Of a stretch of 64,000 nt of DNA, positions 46,837 to 56,700 are shown piece by piece; within the stretch, counting starts at the first letter, position 1; the number at the start of each line of letters is the position of its first letter. Source of the stretch: Hominisplanchenecus murintestinalis (lineage in GTDB: Bacteria > Bacillota > Clostridia > Lachnospirales > Lachnospiraceae); assembly GCA_004793585.1 (NCBI GenBank), contig SRZB01000013.1, positions 19,247 to 83,246 of the forward strand, read 5' to 3'. Both the position numbers and the translations under genes were made by a program. Below the pieces are notes generated by a model. That model was not told the DNA's origin. It searched no databases and saw only the letters and a list, made by a program, of their open reading frames with translations.

Positions 46837-48039
46837 CTACTGTAAGATCCTGTCCGACATGACTACATCAATGATTCCTGCCATTTCTTCTGCTGGAAGT
46901 CCACACTCAATCAGATCCTTGATTTCATCATCCGAAAAATGATGATCCTTTGCCCGCTTGATTTCCTTTAACTGTTCTTTGTCCAGCCTACCCTCAATCA
47001 GCATATTGAGGAGTGACTTCTGCGAAGGAGTTCCACCGAATAGTTTTGCGGCCATAGCTGCTACCCCTTTTGGTCTCTTCGCTTCCGTTCTCTCGATATG
47101 CACCGGAATCATGGTTCCGTCTGATGCCCTGAGCATTGTCTGACAGTTGCCAAAAACTGCTGTTCCGGAAGTCTGTATAACCTGTTTCTCCTCTGATTTA
47201 TGGTTATTTCCCTCACCTTCCGATGTCTGATTTGGCTTCTGCTCTCTTGCCGGCTCCTTCACCTCTACGGTCTGATTCTCCTTCATCGTCAACATCTCCT
47301 CTCTTAACCTGCTGATCTCTTCCTCCTTGCTCTTGATAACGCCGGCAGAACTAGCAAGATCATTCTTTAACTCCTCCACCTGCTTTTCAAGACGGTCAAG
47401 CTCCTCATTTAACCTATTCTCAGCTTCACTGTTCTTACTCTCTGCCATCTGTGTTTCCCAGTTCTTTATCATTCCTGCCACTTCATCAAGAGATTCACGG
47501 TTTGGTTTCATCGCTTCCACAATCCCCTGGGCAAATCTTTCAAAGATAGGTTCTATTGCTCTTGCTACCTCATCCGCATCTATCGCAGCCAGCTTTCCAC
47601 CAGTGTTACTTTCTCCCGCTTCATCCGCCTGCTTTGTCTCCCCTTCTTTTTTGGGCTTTGCACCACTCATATCTTTTTTGATTTGAATAAACATTCTCTC
47701 CATATCATGGGCGGTTGCGTTTGTTGTAATGACACCAATGATACTGTCTTCCAACATTCCACCCTTTAACTCTGCAAGTGCCAGTCTAATCTGATACTCA
47801 TTCAGTTTTTTTAGTTTCTTTACCAGCTTGGAAGAAGCTCCCAAATGAAGTGCCTCAGACATTGCCTTTGCATTTATCTCACCGATTGCCGGAACAATAT
47901 ACAGATCCACCATATCCTTTGGCAATCCATACTCCAGATCTTTTTTTGCAAGTTCAATGACCGGCTCCGAAATTCCTTTTGATCTGAAACCTTGTAACAG
48001 CAATTTAATATCGCTGTCTGATAATCTTTTATCAACCAT
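46837..48039 (-). CDS. Element protein with coiled coil, 400 aa
   Basis: The N-terminus (SDSDIKLLLQGFRSKGISEP) and C-terminus (HHFSDDEIKDLIECGLPAEE) carry similar short helical repeats, while residues about 190-260 form a coiled coil. Proteins of this shape lie between relaxase and PcfB genes in clostridial elements; no function is known. AAGGAGGCTTAGTAA precedes the ATG. Confidence 0.8.
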   Translation of the reverse strand: MVDKRLSDSDIKLLLQGFRSKGISEPVIELAKKDLEYGLPKDMVDLYIVPAIGEINAKAMSEALHLGASSKLVKKLKKLNEYQIRLALAELKGGMLEDSIIGVITTNATAHDMERMFIQIKKDMSGAKPKKEGETKQADEAGESNTGGKLAAIDADEVARAIEPIFERFAQGIVEAMKPNRESLDEVAGMIKNWETQMAESKNSEAENRLNEELDRLEKQVEELKNDLASSAGVIKSKEEEISRLREEMLTMKENQTVEVKEPAREQKPNQTSEGEGNNHKSEEKQVIQTSGTAVFGNCQTMLRASDGTMIPVHIERTEAKRPKGVAAMAAKLFGGTPSQKSLLNMLIEGRLDKEQLKEIKRAKDHHFSDDEIKDLIECGLPAEEMAGIIDVVMSDRILQ

Positions 48040-48078
48040 TTACTAAGCCTCCTTGTCTAAAATAATTAAGAACAGCCA

Positions 48079-49515
48079 CTATCTGGACTGCTCCTTTACC
48101 TGTTCCCTGTCTCTATTGTTTCGCTGCTTTATCGCATCCGTATTCTCTGATTGTTCTTTCATAATCCTGTCCACGATACGGTAATCTCTTGATACCAAAG
48201 CGTATTCTTCCTTTATCTGTACTGCCTTCTCCCTGTAATGTTCCCGGAGCTTTTCAAGTTCTGTAAGAGAATAACCCTCGGCACTGACGTCGGCTTTCAG
48301 CTTTTCATATTCTTCATGCTCATCCGCAAAAAAGCCGTCTCCATTCTGAAATGCAGACTCTGCATGGGATAACAGCTTGATACGTTCTGCCTTGTCCCAT
48401 AGCGGCTTATACCTTCCCCTCTCTTTATAAAATCTGCTTTTCTCACAGCTAAGCAACTTCTTTTTTTCACTCATCTGCCCATATACTCTTTCCAGATCAG
48501 CAAGAGAATGAATCTCATGGTCGGACAGGAACATATACTGCTCATGTAGCCTGTGCATCTTTCTTATCTCGTCACGGTATTTCCATGACTGACTGTATGG
48601 ACGCTGCTTTAATCTGCCGATACGGTACAGCCTTGCAAAATACTTACGCTGGATTCCGGTAAGTTTTGCCCTTCTTATCCGGTATGGAACATTTACTTTA
48701 ATAATCTTTGCTCCACCATGATGTTCTCTGTAATACTCCATATCCTCTGTAAGAATCCTCTCTCGCAGACGTTCTTCCGTATAATCTGTACCAAAGTATT
48801 TACATCTTCGGTATCTTCCCATCCCCGGCGGTTTCACAGCCAGATATTTATTCTGTTTGACCTCATATCCTTTATCCGTAAGCAATTTTAGGAACTCTTC
48901 AAAATCATCTGCCTGCAGCACGCAAGCATCCAAGTCCCTTTTTATCATATCTGACCAGACAAATTTGCCGTCTTTTCTGTCACGCCACTCTGTATAAGTA
49001 TCATGTTCCACCGCTCTGTCATCCTCAATCGTAATGGTTGACAGCCCATATTTATCACAAAGATGGTTCGTAATAGGCTGGATATACTTTGCCCAGTCTC
49101 CTTTTTCATAACGGTACTTCTTTCCCGTCAAAAAACTGACACTGTTAAAAATGATATGCCCGTGAATATGTGCGGTATTATCATGGATTGCATAGACTGC
49201 TTCATATTCCTTTCCAAGATATTCCTCCACGAACTCTCCCACAATCTGAAAAGCAAGCTCTGCTGTCACTTCCCCTTCCTCAAAGGAAATGATGATATGG
49301 TAGCCCTGTCTTTTATCTGTCTTATGAAATAATTTTTTGGTTTCCCGCATCTGCTCATAGGCATATCCCGGCTGACAATTTACTGCGGATACAAATCTGC
49401 CCCCGCCTGTCTTTTCTGGAACTGTGATATAGTCAATCGACTGCTTTAAGTGCCGACCAGAATAATTGCTCCCGGAATCCTTCATATACAGAATCTTAGT
49501 GATCGCCAATATCAT
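48079..49515 (-). CDS. Relaxase (MobP/MobA type)
   Basis: 478 residues. The relaxase core has the histidine motif HDNTAHIHGHIIFNSV (near 111-126) and GYHIIISF upstream of it, with a candidate catalytic Tyr near residue 29. It nicks at oriT and stays bound to the DNA end. The C-terminal half is a basic helical region. It overlaps the MobC gene by 20 bases. The structured spacer at 50.56-50.85 kb, two genes upstream, is the likely nick region. Confidence 0.93.
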   Translation of the reverse strand: MILAITKILYMKDSGSNYSGRHLKQSIDYITVPEKTGGGRFVSAVNCQPGYAYEQMRETKKLFHKTDKRQGYHIIISFEEGEVTAELAFQIVGEFVEEYLGKEYEAVYAIHDNTAHIHGHIIFNSVSFLTGKKYRYEKGDWAKYIQPITNHLCDKYGLSTITIEDDRAVEHDTYTEWRDRKDGKFVWSDMIKRDLDACVLQADDFEEFLKLLTDKGYEVKQNKYLAVKPPGMGRYRRCKYFGTDYTEERLRERILTEDMEYYREHHGGAKIIKVNVPYRIRRAKLTGIQRKYFARLYRIGRLKQRPYSQSWKYRDEIRKMHRLHEQYMFLSDHEIHSLADLERVYGQMSEKKKLLSCEKSRFYKERGRYKPLWDKAERIKLLSHAESAFQNGDGFFADEHEEYEKLKADVSAEGYSLTELEKLREHYREKAVQIKEEYALVSRDYRIVDRIMKEQSENTDAIKQRNNRDREQVKEQSR

Positions 49516-49819
49516 CCACCACCTTATTCAGCTTTTCATTTAGTTTCAGCATGTATGCAAACAGCCTCGACTTGTCTGAATCGCTGTAAAGCATGGAATT
49601 ATTATTGTGAACGATCTCATTGATATTGACACCGATCCGGTTGACTTCCCCGATCAATCCGGTAAGCATCTGCCGGATCTCCGGATAGTCTTTCGGCTTC
49701 TGTGTGATAAGAAGTCTTATAAACTCGGACTCCGTCATTCCAACCTCCTCTACCTTCCTCTTTAATTCCTCATCCTGTTCTTTGGTAAGGCGGTAGGCTT
49801 TCCTTAACTCCATAGCCAT
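49496..49819 (-). CDS. mobC: MobC relaxosome accessory protein
   Basis: 107 residues. A ribbon-helix-helix-like N-terminus (YRLTKEQDEELKRKVEEVGM TESEFIRLLI) and the following NEIVHNNNS segment match MobC proteins. MobC helps open oriT. GGGAGG precedes the ATG, and the stop overlaps the relaxase start. Confidence 0.9.
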   Translation of the reverse strand: MAMELRKAYRLTKEQDEELKRKVEEVGMTESEFIRLLITQKPKDYPEIRQMLTGLIGEVNRIGVNINEIVHNNNSMLYSDSDKSRLFAYMLKLNEKLNKVVDDIGDH

Positions 49820-50556
49820 TATCTCGACCTCCCCTGCTCCCTGTCCTCCTGCTTCTCCTGTACCACTTCCCTATCTTCCGTAGCTTTTACAGGTTCCGTG
49901 GCGACAATGACAGAAGGAATATCCTCTCTTCCGAACATGCCGGCTTCGCCGGCACAAACAGAGGAAGAATGCCGCTCTGCGGCAAGTCCGCTTTTGCGGA
50001 CGTTTCTTCTCGTGTGAATGGTCTTTTCATTCACACTTTCCTCAGACGGATAAGAAGTGATATTATCAGAAAACGTCCTGTAAACACCAACCTCTTCCAG
50101 CATGGGAATATCATAGATTGGAACAAGTTTTAGACTTTTCATTGTCTCCAGTGCCAGATTGTGTGCAATGACGGCTGCATCCCTTCCATAGACCGTCTGG
50201 CTGAATATGCGGTCAAGTATCGTCTGCTTCTCCTCCAACTGTTCCTCCAGTGAGCTACTGTTACAAAAATCAATAAAATCATCAGGGTTTTCTTTCTTAT
50301 CCCTTATATCAGAAAGTTTTTCATAATTCCACTCACAGACCAGATCCACCACATCATCAATGGTAGTCGGCTCACTCATTGCATAATCCGAAAAGAAAAG
50401 CTTTCCCTCTGATGAAGATGAGAGTTTCTTCCCATTTTCTGACAGATAATCCATTATGATACCCGCACCTTTCCTCTGCAGCTTAACCTCACTGCCAACG
50501 CTTCTGCACCAGCTTACCAGTCCATCTGCCGAATCTATTTTCATTTCGTTTGACAT
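49819..50556 (-). CDS. Element protein of unknown function before MobC, 245 aa
   Basis: Helical N-terminal two-thirds with LQRKGAGIIMDYLSENGKK and RDAAVIAHNLALETMKS; the C-terminal third is low-complexity and rich in Arg/Glu. It starts the mobilisation operon directly after the structured spacer, with AAGGAGGTGTTGGCATA before the ATG. It may help load the relaxosome; no domain is recognised. Confidence 0.75.
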   Translation of the reverse strand: MSNEMKIDSADGLVSWCRSVGSEVKLQRKGAGIIMDYLSENGKKLSSSSEGKLFFSDYAMSEPTTIDDVVDLVCEWNYEKLSDIRDKKENPDDFIDFCNSSSLEEQLEEKQTILDRIFSQTVYGRDAAVIAHNLALETMKSLKLVPIYDIPMLEEVGVYRTFSDNITSYPSEESVNEKTIHTRRNVRKSGLAAERHSSSVCAGEAGMFGREDIPSVIVATEPVKATEDREVVQEKQEDREQGRSR

Positions 50557-50850
50557 TATGCCAACACCTCCTTGTTATTTCTGCGAGCAACGAGCCAAGC
50601 AGCCATGCTTGCATGGCTATTTGGCGACTGCCGCAAGAGTCAAATGCCCCACTCCTTGAAGTGTACTTGCTATACATAGCTTGCTTTGGGGCATTTGACA
50701 TGTCAGTTCATTCAATAAAATATCTCTGTATCCGATTATGCTTAACATAAGTTTTGCCAGATACGCCTTTTGTTCGACAAGTCGAAAAAAGGCATCTGGT
50801 TAGGTGGCAAATGCCCCCTAAAACCCCCGATTACGAATAAAATATGAACC
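50557..50850. other. Candidate oriT: nested inverted repeats upstream of the mob genes
   Basis: Two structures lie here. A perfect 13-base inverted repeat, GTCAAATGCCCCA at 50639-50651 and its complement at 50687-50699, surrounds a 35-base loop containing ACTTGCTATACATAGCTTGC. A second hairpin at 50757-50799 has arms CCAGATACGCCTTTT and AAAAAAGGCATCTGG with one bulge, and a TTCGACAAGTCGAA tip. A third copy of CAAATGCCCC lies at 50809. Position directly upstream of the MobC/relaxase operon fits oriT. Confidence 0.5.
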
Positions 50851-50852
50851 TT

Positions 50853-51051
50853 AAGTAGGTTTCCTACTTGGGATTTCACTTTCTAAGTAGGCATCCTACC
50901 TAACTTTCCATTTTCTAAGTAGGTTTCCTACTTAAAAATCCTCCAGAAAATCCTTGCAATTTCCGGCACTAAGTAGGTTTCCTACTTGGTTTTCTGCCGC
51001 CTAAGTAGGCTTCCTACTTAGCTTTTCGCTTTCTAGGTAGGTTTCCTACTT
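50853..51051. repeat. Array of six 17-bp palindromic iterons
   Basis: The unit is AAGTAGGTTTCCTACTT, an almost perfect palindrome. Copies begin at 50853, 50885, 50917, 50971, 51003 and 51035. The spacing is exactly 32, 32, 54, 32 and 32 bases, so two triplets are each phased by three DNA turns, and the middle gap is about five turns. Copies 2, 5 and 6 carry single changes. It lies between the TOPRIM gene and the oriT-like region and is not coding. A replication, partition or repressor site is likely. Confidence 0.9.
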
Positions 51052-51071
51052 AGGAACAGTTAGTTCCTTTG

Positions 51072-52049
51072 TCATCTCCTTTTAGGAGAAATCGTGGCTG
51101 CATCCCTTGTCTTCTTACTGACAAGCCACTCGTTATAATCTTTATAGGTTTCCGGCGGACCATCAACTTTCACAGAATAACATCTTGCCATATACTTTTC
51201 AGCAAGTTCCAGTGCTGCTGTCCTGCCCGGTGTATCATTATCCAGACAGAACCGGATGCACCGAATCTCCGGATAATCTTTCAGGTACTGCTCTAACGGA
51301 TTATCTGCCACCATTCCCAACGCCAGCAGATGTTCTCCGGTATCGTGATAAATATCCATATAGCTCATAAGGTCGATAGCAGCTTCAAACACAGCAACAG
51401 TATCAGAGGCTTTCCGTGCAACATGAAAGCCATAGTTCTTGTCATTGCCGGACACATCACACTTAAAGGACTTTCCATCTTTATCATAAGTACCCCGCAT
51501 ACTTGCAAATTTCACATTTCCTTCTACATCCGTTCCAAGAAAGACCACATTGTGGTGTTCTGCTGATTCATAAAGCAGCCCCTTTTCGATGAACCATCGC
51601 ACGGTCCTCTCTGATATGCGCCTTTTCTCCGTCAGGTATTTAATCGCCCTCCGATTATCAGGCGCTTTATCGGGAAGTAAAAAATGCTTACTTTCCGGTA
51701 TGGATGTTTGTTTTGAAACAATCGCATTCCGTGTAGTAAGCCTTTTTCCTATATCTTCGGTCCTTCGATATCCGGCAAAATCAAGCAGCCAGAATACAGC
51801 TTCTTTCACACTCATTCCGTTAAATACTTTTAAGAAATCAATCTGACTTCCACCGTTACTGCCCTGTTCCCCCTGCCTGGACCAGCGATACCAGTTGGTT
51901 CTGTTATAAATCCGGATGGAATCCATCTCTTTTAATGTGTGGTATTTCCCAATCCTTCTCACCGTATAACCTAGGGACTCTGCCACCCTGCAGAGGTCAA
52001 CGCTTTTTGCTATCATCAGTTCCTCGGTTGTAAACTTCCCGTCCACCAT
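51072..52049 (-). CDS. TOPRIM/DUF3991 primase-like protein
   Basis: 325 residues from ATG 52049. A DUF3991-type N-terminus (YNRTNWYRWSRQG and SQIDFLKVFNGMSVKEAVFW) is followed by a TOPRIM core: Glu in AVFEAAIDLMSY, then LDNDTPGR with two metal-binding Asp. No zinc finger or helicase is attached. Such proteins are common in clostridial elements and may prime the transferred strand. The array of palindromes begins just past its stop, which supports a replication role. It overlaps the RadC gene by 53 bases. Confidence 0.88.
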   Translation of the reverse strand: MVDGKFTTEELMIAKSVDLCRVAESLGYTVRRIGKYHTLKEMDSIRIYNRTNWYRWSRQGEQGSNGGSQIDFLKVFNGMSVKEAVFWLLDFAGYRRTEDIGKRLTTRNAIVSKQTSIPESKHFLLPDKAPDNRRAIKYLTEKRRISERTVRWFIEKGLLYESAEHHNVVFLGTDVEGNVKFASMRGTYDKDGKSFKCDVSGNDKNYGFHVARKASDTVAVFEAAIDLMSYMDIYHDTGEHLLALGMVADNPLEQYLKDYPEIRCIRFCLDNDTPGRTAALELAEKYMARCYSVKVDGPPETYKDYNEWLVSKKTRDAATISPKRR

Positions 52050-52596
52050 CACCACCCCTCTCTGCCACCTTGCCCAGCTTAATCTGATTGATATCAGTTG
52101 CATATTCCATCAATGGCATAAATTTAACTACTCCCTTTTCTCGAAAACTGAAATATCCTTCATTCTTACCACCAACAATCACGTGGTCCTGCAAGGGAAT
52201 ACCAACCAGACCACATACCTTTGACATTCTGTCTGTAATGCTGATATCCTGACCGGATGGAAAAAGCTCCCCACTGGGATGGTTGTGTATCATGATCATA
52301 CTGGCTGCATTTGACAATATACTTGCTTTTAACATTTCCCTTGGCTCTGCCAAAGAACCGTTCAGGGTTCCGACACTGACGATATGGCAGTTGATTGGCG
52401 TACCGTCTGTTTTGAGATTGATAATTCCCAAAACTTCTCTATCCAAGTTCTTCATTACCTCTCCCATAACCTTTATCGCTGATTCCGGATCTTTTATCTT
52501 AACAGGAGAATATATGGGATGGTCCTTTACAAGCCTGACAGACACCACATCTAACTGAAAATCACTGTTCTCCACCTTCAGCATCCTCCTCTCCAA
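51997..52596 (-). CDS. RadC-like JAB-domain protein, TTG start
   Basis: 199 residues. The JAB metal motif is complete: MIMIHNHPSGELFPSGQD, with a Glu upstream (GSLAEPRE) and Asp in SITDRM. The start is TTG 52596, with GGAGG 6 bases upstream; it lies inside the preceding small gene. RadC-like proteins are common in mobile elements; the cleavage substrate is unknown. The last 30 residues overlap the primase gene in another frame. Confidence 0.88.
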   Translation of the reverse strand: MERRMLKVENSDFQLDVVSVRLVKDHPIYSPVKIKDPESAIKVMGEVMKNLDREVLGIINLKTDGTPINCHIVSVGTLNGSLAEPREMLKASILSNAASMIMIHNHPSGELFPSGQDISITDRMSKVCGLVGIPLQDHVIVGGKNEGYFSFREKGVVKFMPLMEYATDINQIKLGKVAERGGDGGREVYNRGTDDSKKR

Positions 52597-52687
52597 GCAC
52601 TACCTCCACCATTGCCCCCTCTGGCATATCGGTAATAAGCCTGACAAGTTCATGAATATCCTCTATTTCAATCTCTACCTTATCCAT
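52562..52687 (-). CDS. 41-residue acidic protein before RadC
   Basis: A short frame with AAGGAGGGATGGCGG directly upstream of ATG 52687. The protein begins MDKVEIEIEDIHELVRLITD and ends EEDAEGGEQ. It overlaps the RadC start by 35 bases in another frame, so translation of RadC is probably coupled to it. No family is recognised. Confidence 0.6.
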   Translation of the reverse strand: MDKVEIEIEDIHELVRLITDMPEGAMVEVVLGEEDAEGGEQ

Positions 52688-52700
52688 CCGCCATCCCTCC

Positions 52701-53705
52701 TTATCTCATCTGCTCCTTTGTATCGTAGATCAAAGAAGGCTCTGCAACGATCCCATCAATTCTCTTATTTGGTTCATCTGTTGCCATCGTAAGCTTCCTA
52801 AGCTTCTTATCGTAGTGATAAACCTGATTGGAAAGCCTGTCTTCCAAATCCACTACATTCATATTGACTTCCTGCACCATTTTTGCAAATTCTTCCGGTT
52901 CCCCTTTACTGGCAGGTACACAGAGCACCTCATGAATAGATGACGGAAGAATGTAAAGGTCATCCTGTAACTGTTCTGCAAGCTTTTGAAGATTCTCATC
53001 ATAAAGCATGTTGACCGCACCATTCACACCGCTTGTGTTTGAGATAACCCACATAAGTTCATCCTGTGAAGCTACATCCGAAACCATTGCCTCTGCAATT
53101 TCTTTTGGCATCCCATCTCCAATCATCATCTCCATGATAACCTCAGACATCGGCTTAATGGTTGTCGGAAGGATTCTCTTAGTGTTTTCCGTCGCCTTTA
53201 GGAACAGCTCCTGCTCACTCAAATCTACTGTTGCTGCAATATTGTCATTTACAATTGCAGAAGCAATTCCCTGATCATCCTTCCCAAAAACAACTCGATA
53301 GATTACGGAACAATCATTGATTTCCCTGTGTGGTACACCCTTTAAAAGTTCCTCGTTACTTTCCGTGTTGATCATAACCATGATAACATTCTCTTCCACA
53401 AACTCCCGTGTGACATTTGGTATGGACATGTTCCCCATATTCTTTACATTGGCAACATAAGCATCCGCCACGCTTTGGAATACCTCATCCAGATTACCGC
53501 AATCCTGATAGTGCTCATACATATCATCGAGATAGAAATTTGGTGACACCCTGCTGCTCTCACCCTCTCTAATCGTGATTGCATCCTTTGTCTTGTTTAC
53601 CTTTTTCACAGGTGTGATTTCTACCTTTGCATTCTTAAACTCCTCCGGAAGATAATCCAGAATCTTCTTCTCTGCTACTGCTTTAAATGTTGAATACTCC
53701 ATCAT
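52701..53705 (-). CDS. DUF5688-like element protein, 334 aa
   Basis: A soluble protein with a conserved-looking N-terminus (YLPEEFKNAKVEITPVKKVN, then VSPNFYLDDMYEHYQDCGN) that fits DUF5688, a family common in Lachnospiraceae elements. Function is unknown. AGGAGGAATTTTATT precedes the ATG. It lies in the same operon as the adhesin and the RadC-like gene. Confidence 0.8.
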   Translation of the reverse strand: MMEYSTFKAVAEKKILDYLPEEFKNAKVEITPVKKVNKTKDAITIREGESSRVSPNFYLDDMYEHYQDCGNLDEVFQSVADAYVANVKNMGNMSIPNVTREFVEENVIMVMINTESNEELLKGVPHREINDCSVIYRVVFGKDDQGIASAIVNDNIAATVDLSEQELFLKATENTKRILPTTIKPMSEVIMEMMIGDGMPKEIAEAMVSDVASQDELMWVISNTSGVNGAVNMLYDENLQKLAEQLQDDLYILPSSIHEVLCVPASKGEPEEFAKMVQEVNMNVVDLEDRLSNQVYHYDKKLRKLTMATDEPNKRIDGIVAEPSLIYDTKEQMR

Positions 53706-53771
53706 AATAAAATTCCTCCTTAAAATTGAATACCGCCGACCTCTGCCGGCGGTTAAAAAAGTCTCTGGTTA

Positions 53772-56700
53772 CTATTTTGTTACTCTACGGAATCGTGGTC
53801 GCTTCCTTCTGCGGAAATACATCACAATACCGCTTATGATAAGTGCCCCGCCAGCTACACCGAACATCCAAGGCTTATAGCCTCCGCCTGTCTGTGGAAG
53901 TTTTGGCTCTTTGGGTTTGTTGGTGATATGAAGCTGATACGTTACCGGCTCTGCCACACTGTCATCATACTGAATCGTTACTTTGTGCTCTTTTTCATCA
54001 AGTATATAAGCGTCTGCTGCTTTTGTCTCAACCACGACATACGGAATATCCTGATCGAAATCGCCATTGTCTTTATAAGTACAGATATCCAGTTCTTTCG
54101 ATTTTGCATATCCTTTGCGGTTTGTCTTCAACTTCTGAATGACTTTTCCCTCCTCATTCCTGATTTCAAAGACAACTCCTTTGATCGCTTTCTTCGTATC
54201 ACTGTCTGTTTTATAAATCTCAATATAGCCTTTCACTCTCTCGTCCGTCATGGATACCTTCTGGATTTCTCCGGTCTCTTCCACCGTAAAAGCAACTTCG
54301 TTTGCAATCATATAACCATATGGAGCAAAAGTCTCCCTCAGTGTATAGTCACCTGCCGGAATCGCATTCAGCGTATAAGGTGTGCCATCCGTAGTCCATG
54401 CTGCATATACATCCCCGTATTTATCGAGAATCTCAAGTTTTGCCCCTGTGATTTCTTTTCCGGTTGTCACATCGGACTTTGAGACTTCAACGATAATCGG
54501 AATTTCAGACACTTCAATCTCTTTCGTAATAATTGCCTGTTTTGCATCCTGATAAGTGAAATCCACCTCATATTCACTTTCATCCACCAAATACCCCGGT
54601 GCAGTTTCCATCTCCTTTACATAATATCTGCCAAGAGGAAGGTCTGCTTCAAAGACTGCCTTTCCCTCTTCATCCGTCTGAACCGACTCAATCAGGCTGT
54701 CAGCTTCCACAAGGATTTCCCCATCTTTTGAAACAATATCCACTGTTGCATAGACACCATAAGTAGCTCCCTCAACCGGCACCTCATTTACAGAGTTCTT
54801 TTTGATCAGGGAAAGCTTTGTCTTTACTCTCTCGTCCACAAGCTCTGCATTCTGATACACAATCTCCGTATGCTCGTCTGCATAAGTAAGCTCGATCTGC
54901 TTTGCCTCTTTATCAAGAACAAATCCCTTCGGTGCTTCTACTTCCTCAATACGGTATTTTCCAAGAGGAAGATCCGACACAGAAGCCTCACCCTCTTCAT
55001 CCGTAGTAAGAATGGCAACTACTGCACCTTTTGTTGCCGGCACTCCATCAATCACTGCAATCTTTCGATTGCCTTCCTCGTCCTTCTGATTGTCTGGTGT
55101 ATAAATATTCTCGTCTGCAATCAGATGATATACTGCACCGGAAAGAGGTGCTTCCTCATACTGGAACCTCACGCTTCGGTTATCTCCTGTCACTGCGGTA
55201 AGAATACGGTCAATAATGGTATCATATTCTGCACCGGCTAAGACTTCTCCTTCTTTATGGATTGTGATGCTTCCCTTTACAGGCTGATTTTCTATGGTTA
55301 CAGTAATGACCGGATCTCCATCTTCGTCCTCCAGCACTTCAACCGCCCCTTCTTTGGTAACAGTAAATGGAATACTCTCCTCCGTGATAAGATACCCTTC
55401 CGGTGCCGTAATCTCCGTAACCTCATACTCACCATACTTCAATTTCAGCGGAGTAGTTACCGTACCGGTTTCGTCCGTTATAAACTCGCTGATCTTTTTG
55501 TCTCCCACTTTCTGTTCGACAAAGGTATCAGAACCGGCTTTTTTAATCTTAAATGTCACACCGGATAAAAGGACCGTCTCCCCACTTTTCTGATCTTTCT
55601 TGACAAGCCGGATATATGCCTCAAATGGTGCATCGTTTAATATCCTCCACACCTGCGGCTCCCTGCTGTCCTCTGTAACTGTTACCGTAAAATCATCGGT
55701 CTTATACAGGTCTTTCGGAACCTTTGTCTCCTTCACGAGATATGTTCCATACGGAAGATCAATGGATTTTGCATATCCTCTTTCATCCGTTACAAGCACA
55801 TCATAAATCTTTGCCTGTTCCCATCCGCTCTTGTCAATATCAGACTGGAGCTTTACCGTAAATTCTGCCCCCGGCACCTTCTCTGTTTCATCGTTATCTC
55901 CATCCGTTGATACCTTGATGATCTCAAAGGGCTGCTTTATAACAGTTTCTTTTACTTCCCTTATAAGACTGATATCCTGATGGACATTCTGTGCTTCACG
56001 GAACTTTACATCATATATAGTGCTGTCTAACAAATATCCTTCACTCTCTTCAATCTCTTTGATATAATAATTACCAAAGTACAGATTTCCGAAAGCAAAA
56101 TCTGAATCCACATCTGTTTTCACTGTTGCAAGCAGCGTGTCTTTCGTTGCAGCCACTTCTAAAAACTTAAAGTCTGTTCCTTTAGAAGAAGTGATTGGAT
56201 CAGTAGATTTATATGTCACTACCCCGGTCCCATCCGGATACTTGATATCCTCTGCTGCATACAGACCGTATGTTGCTCCTTCCAGTGTCGCATCGCCCTG
56301 TGCTTCATCTCCCGTCTCACTGTCCTTCTTATCTGCGCTTACATCACATCGGATCGGCGTATTCTCCACATTGAGCTGTACTACATCACCTTTTTCCGGT
56401 TTGACTGTCCATACCGTCCCCGGATCTTTATATCCTTCCGGTATCTCCACCTCTTTGACATAGTAGGTATCCTGAGTTTTCATGAATTTCTCGGATACTG
56501 CACCGCCTAAGTCTTCATCATAATGAAAGATAGGAACCTGGGCAGGATTTCTCTCTGCATCAATGACCGTTCTCTGTGTGCAGGCCGCATCATTAAACAC
56601 CGCAAATCCAGCAGTAGTAATCTCTACTTTTGAATAAGAATCCTTTTTGTTGATAATCACGCCTACCGGTTCCGGATATTCCTCATGGGTAAAGGTTTTT

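Noticed and set aside
50853..51051. CRISPR array
   Set aside because: The units are 17-bp palindromes with 15-bp and one 37-bp spacers, only six copies, and no cas genes nearby. An iteron or operator array fits better.
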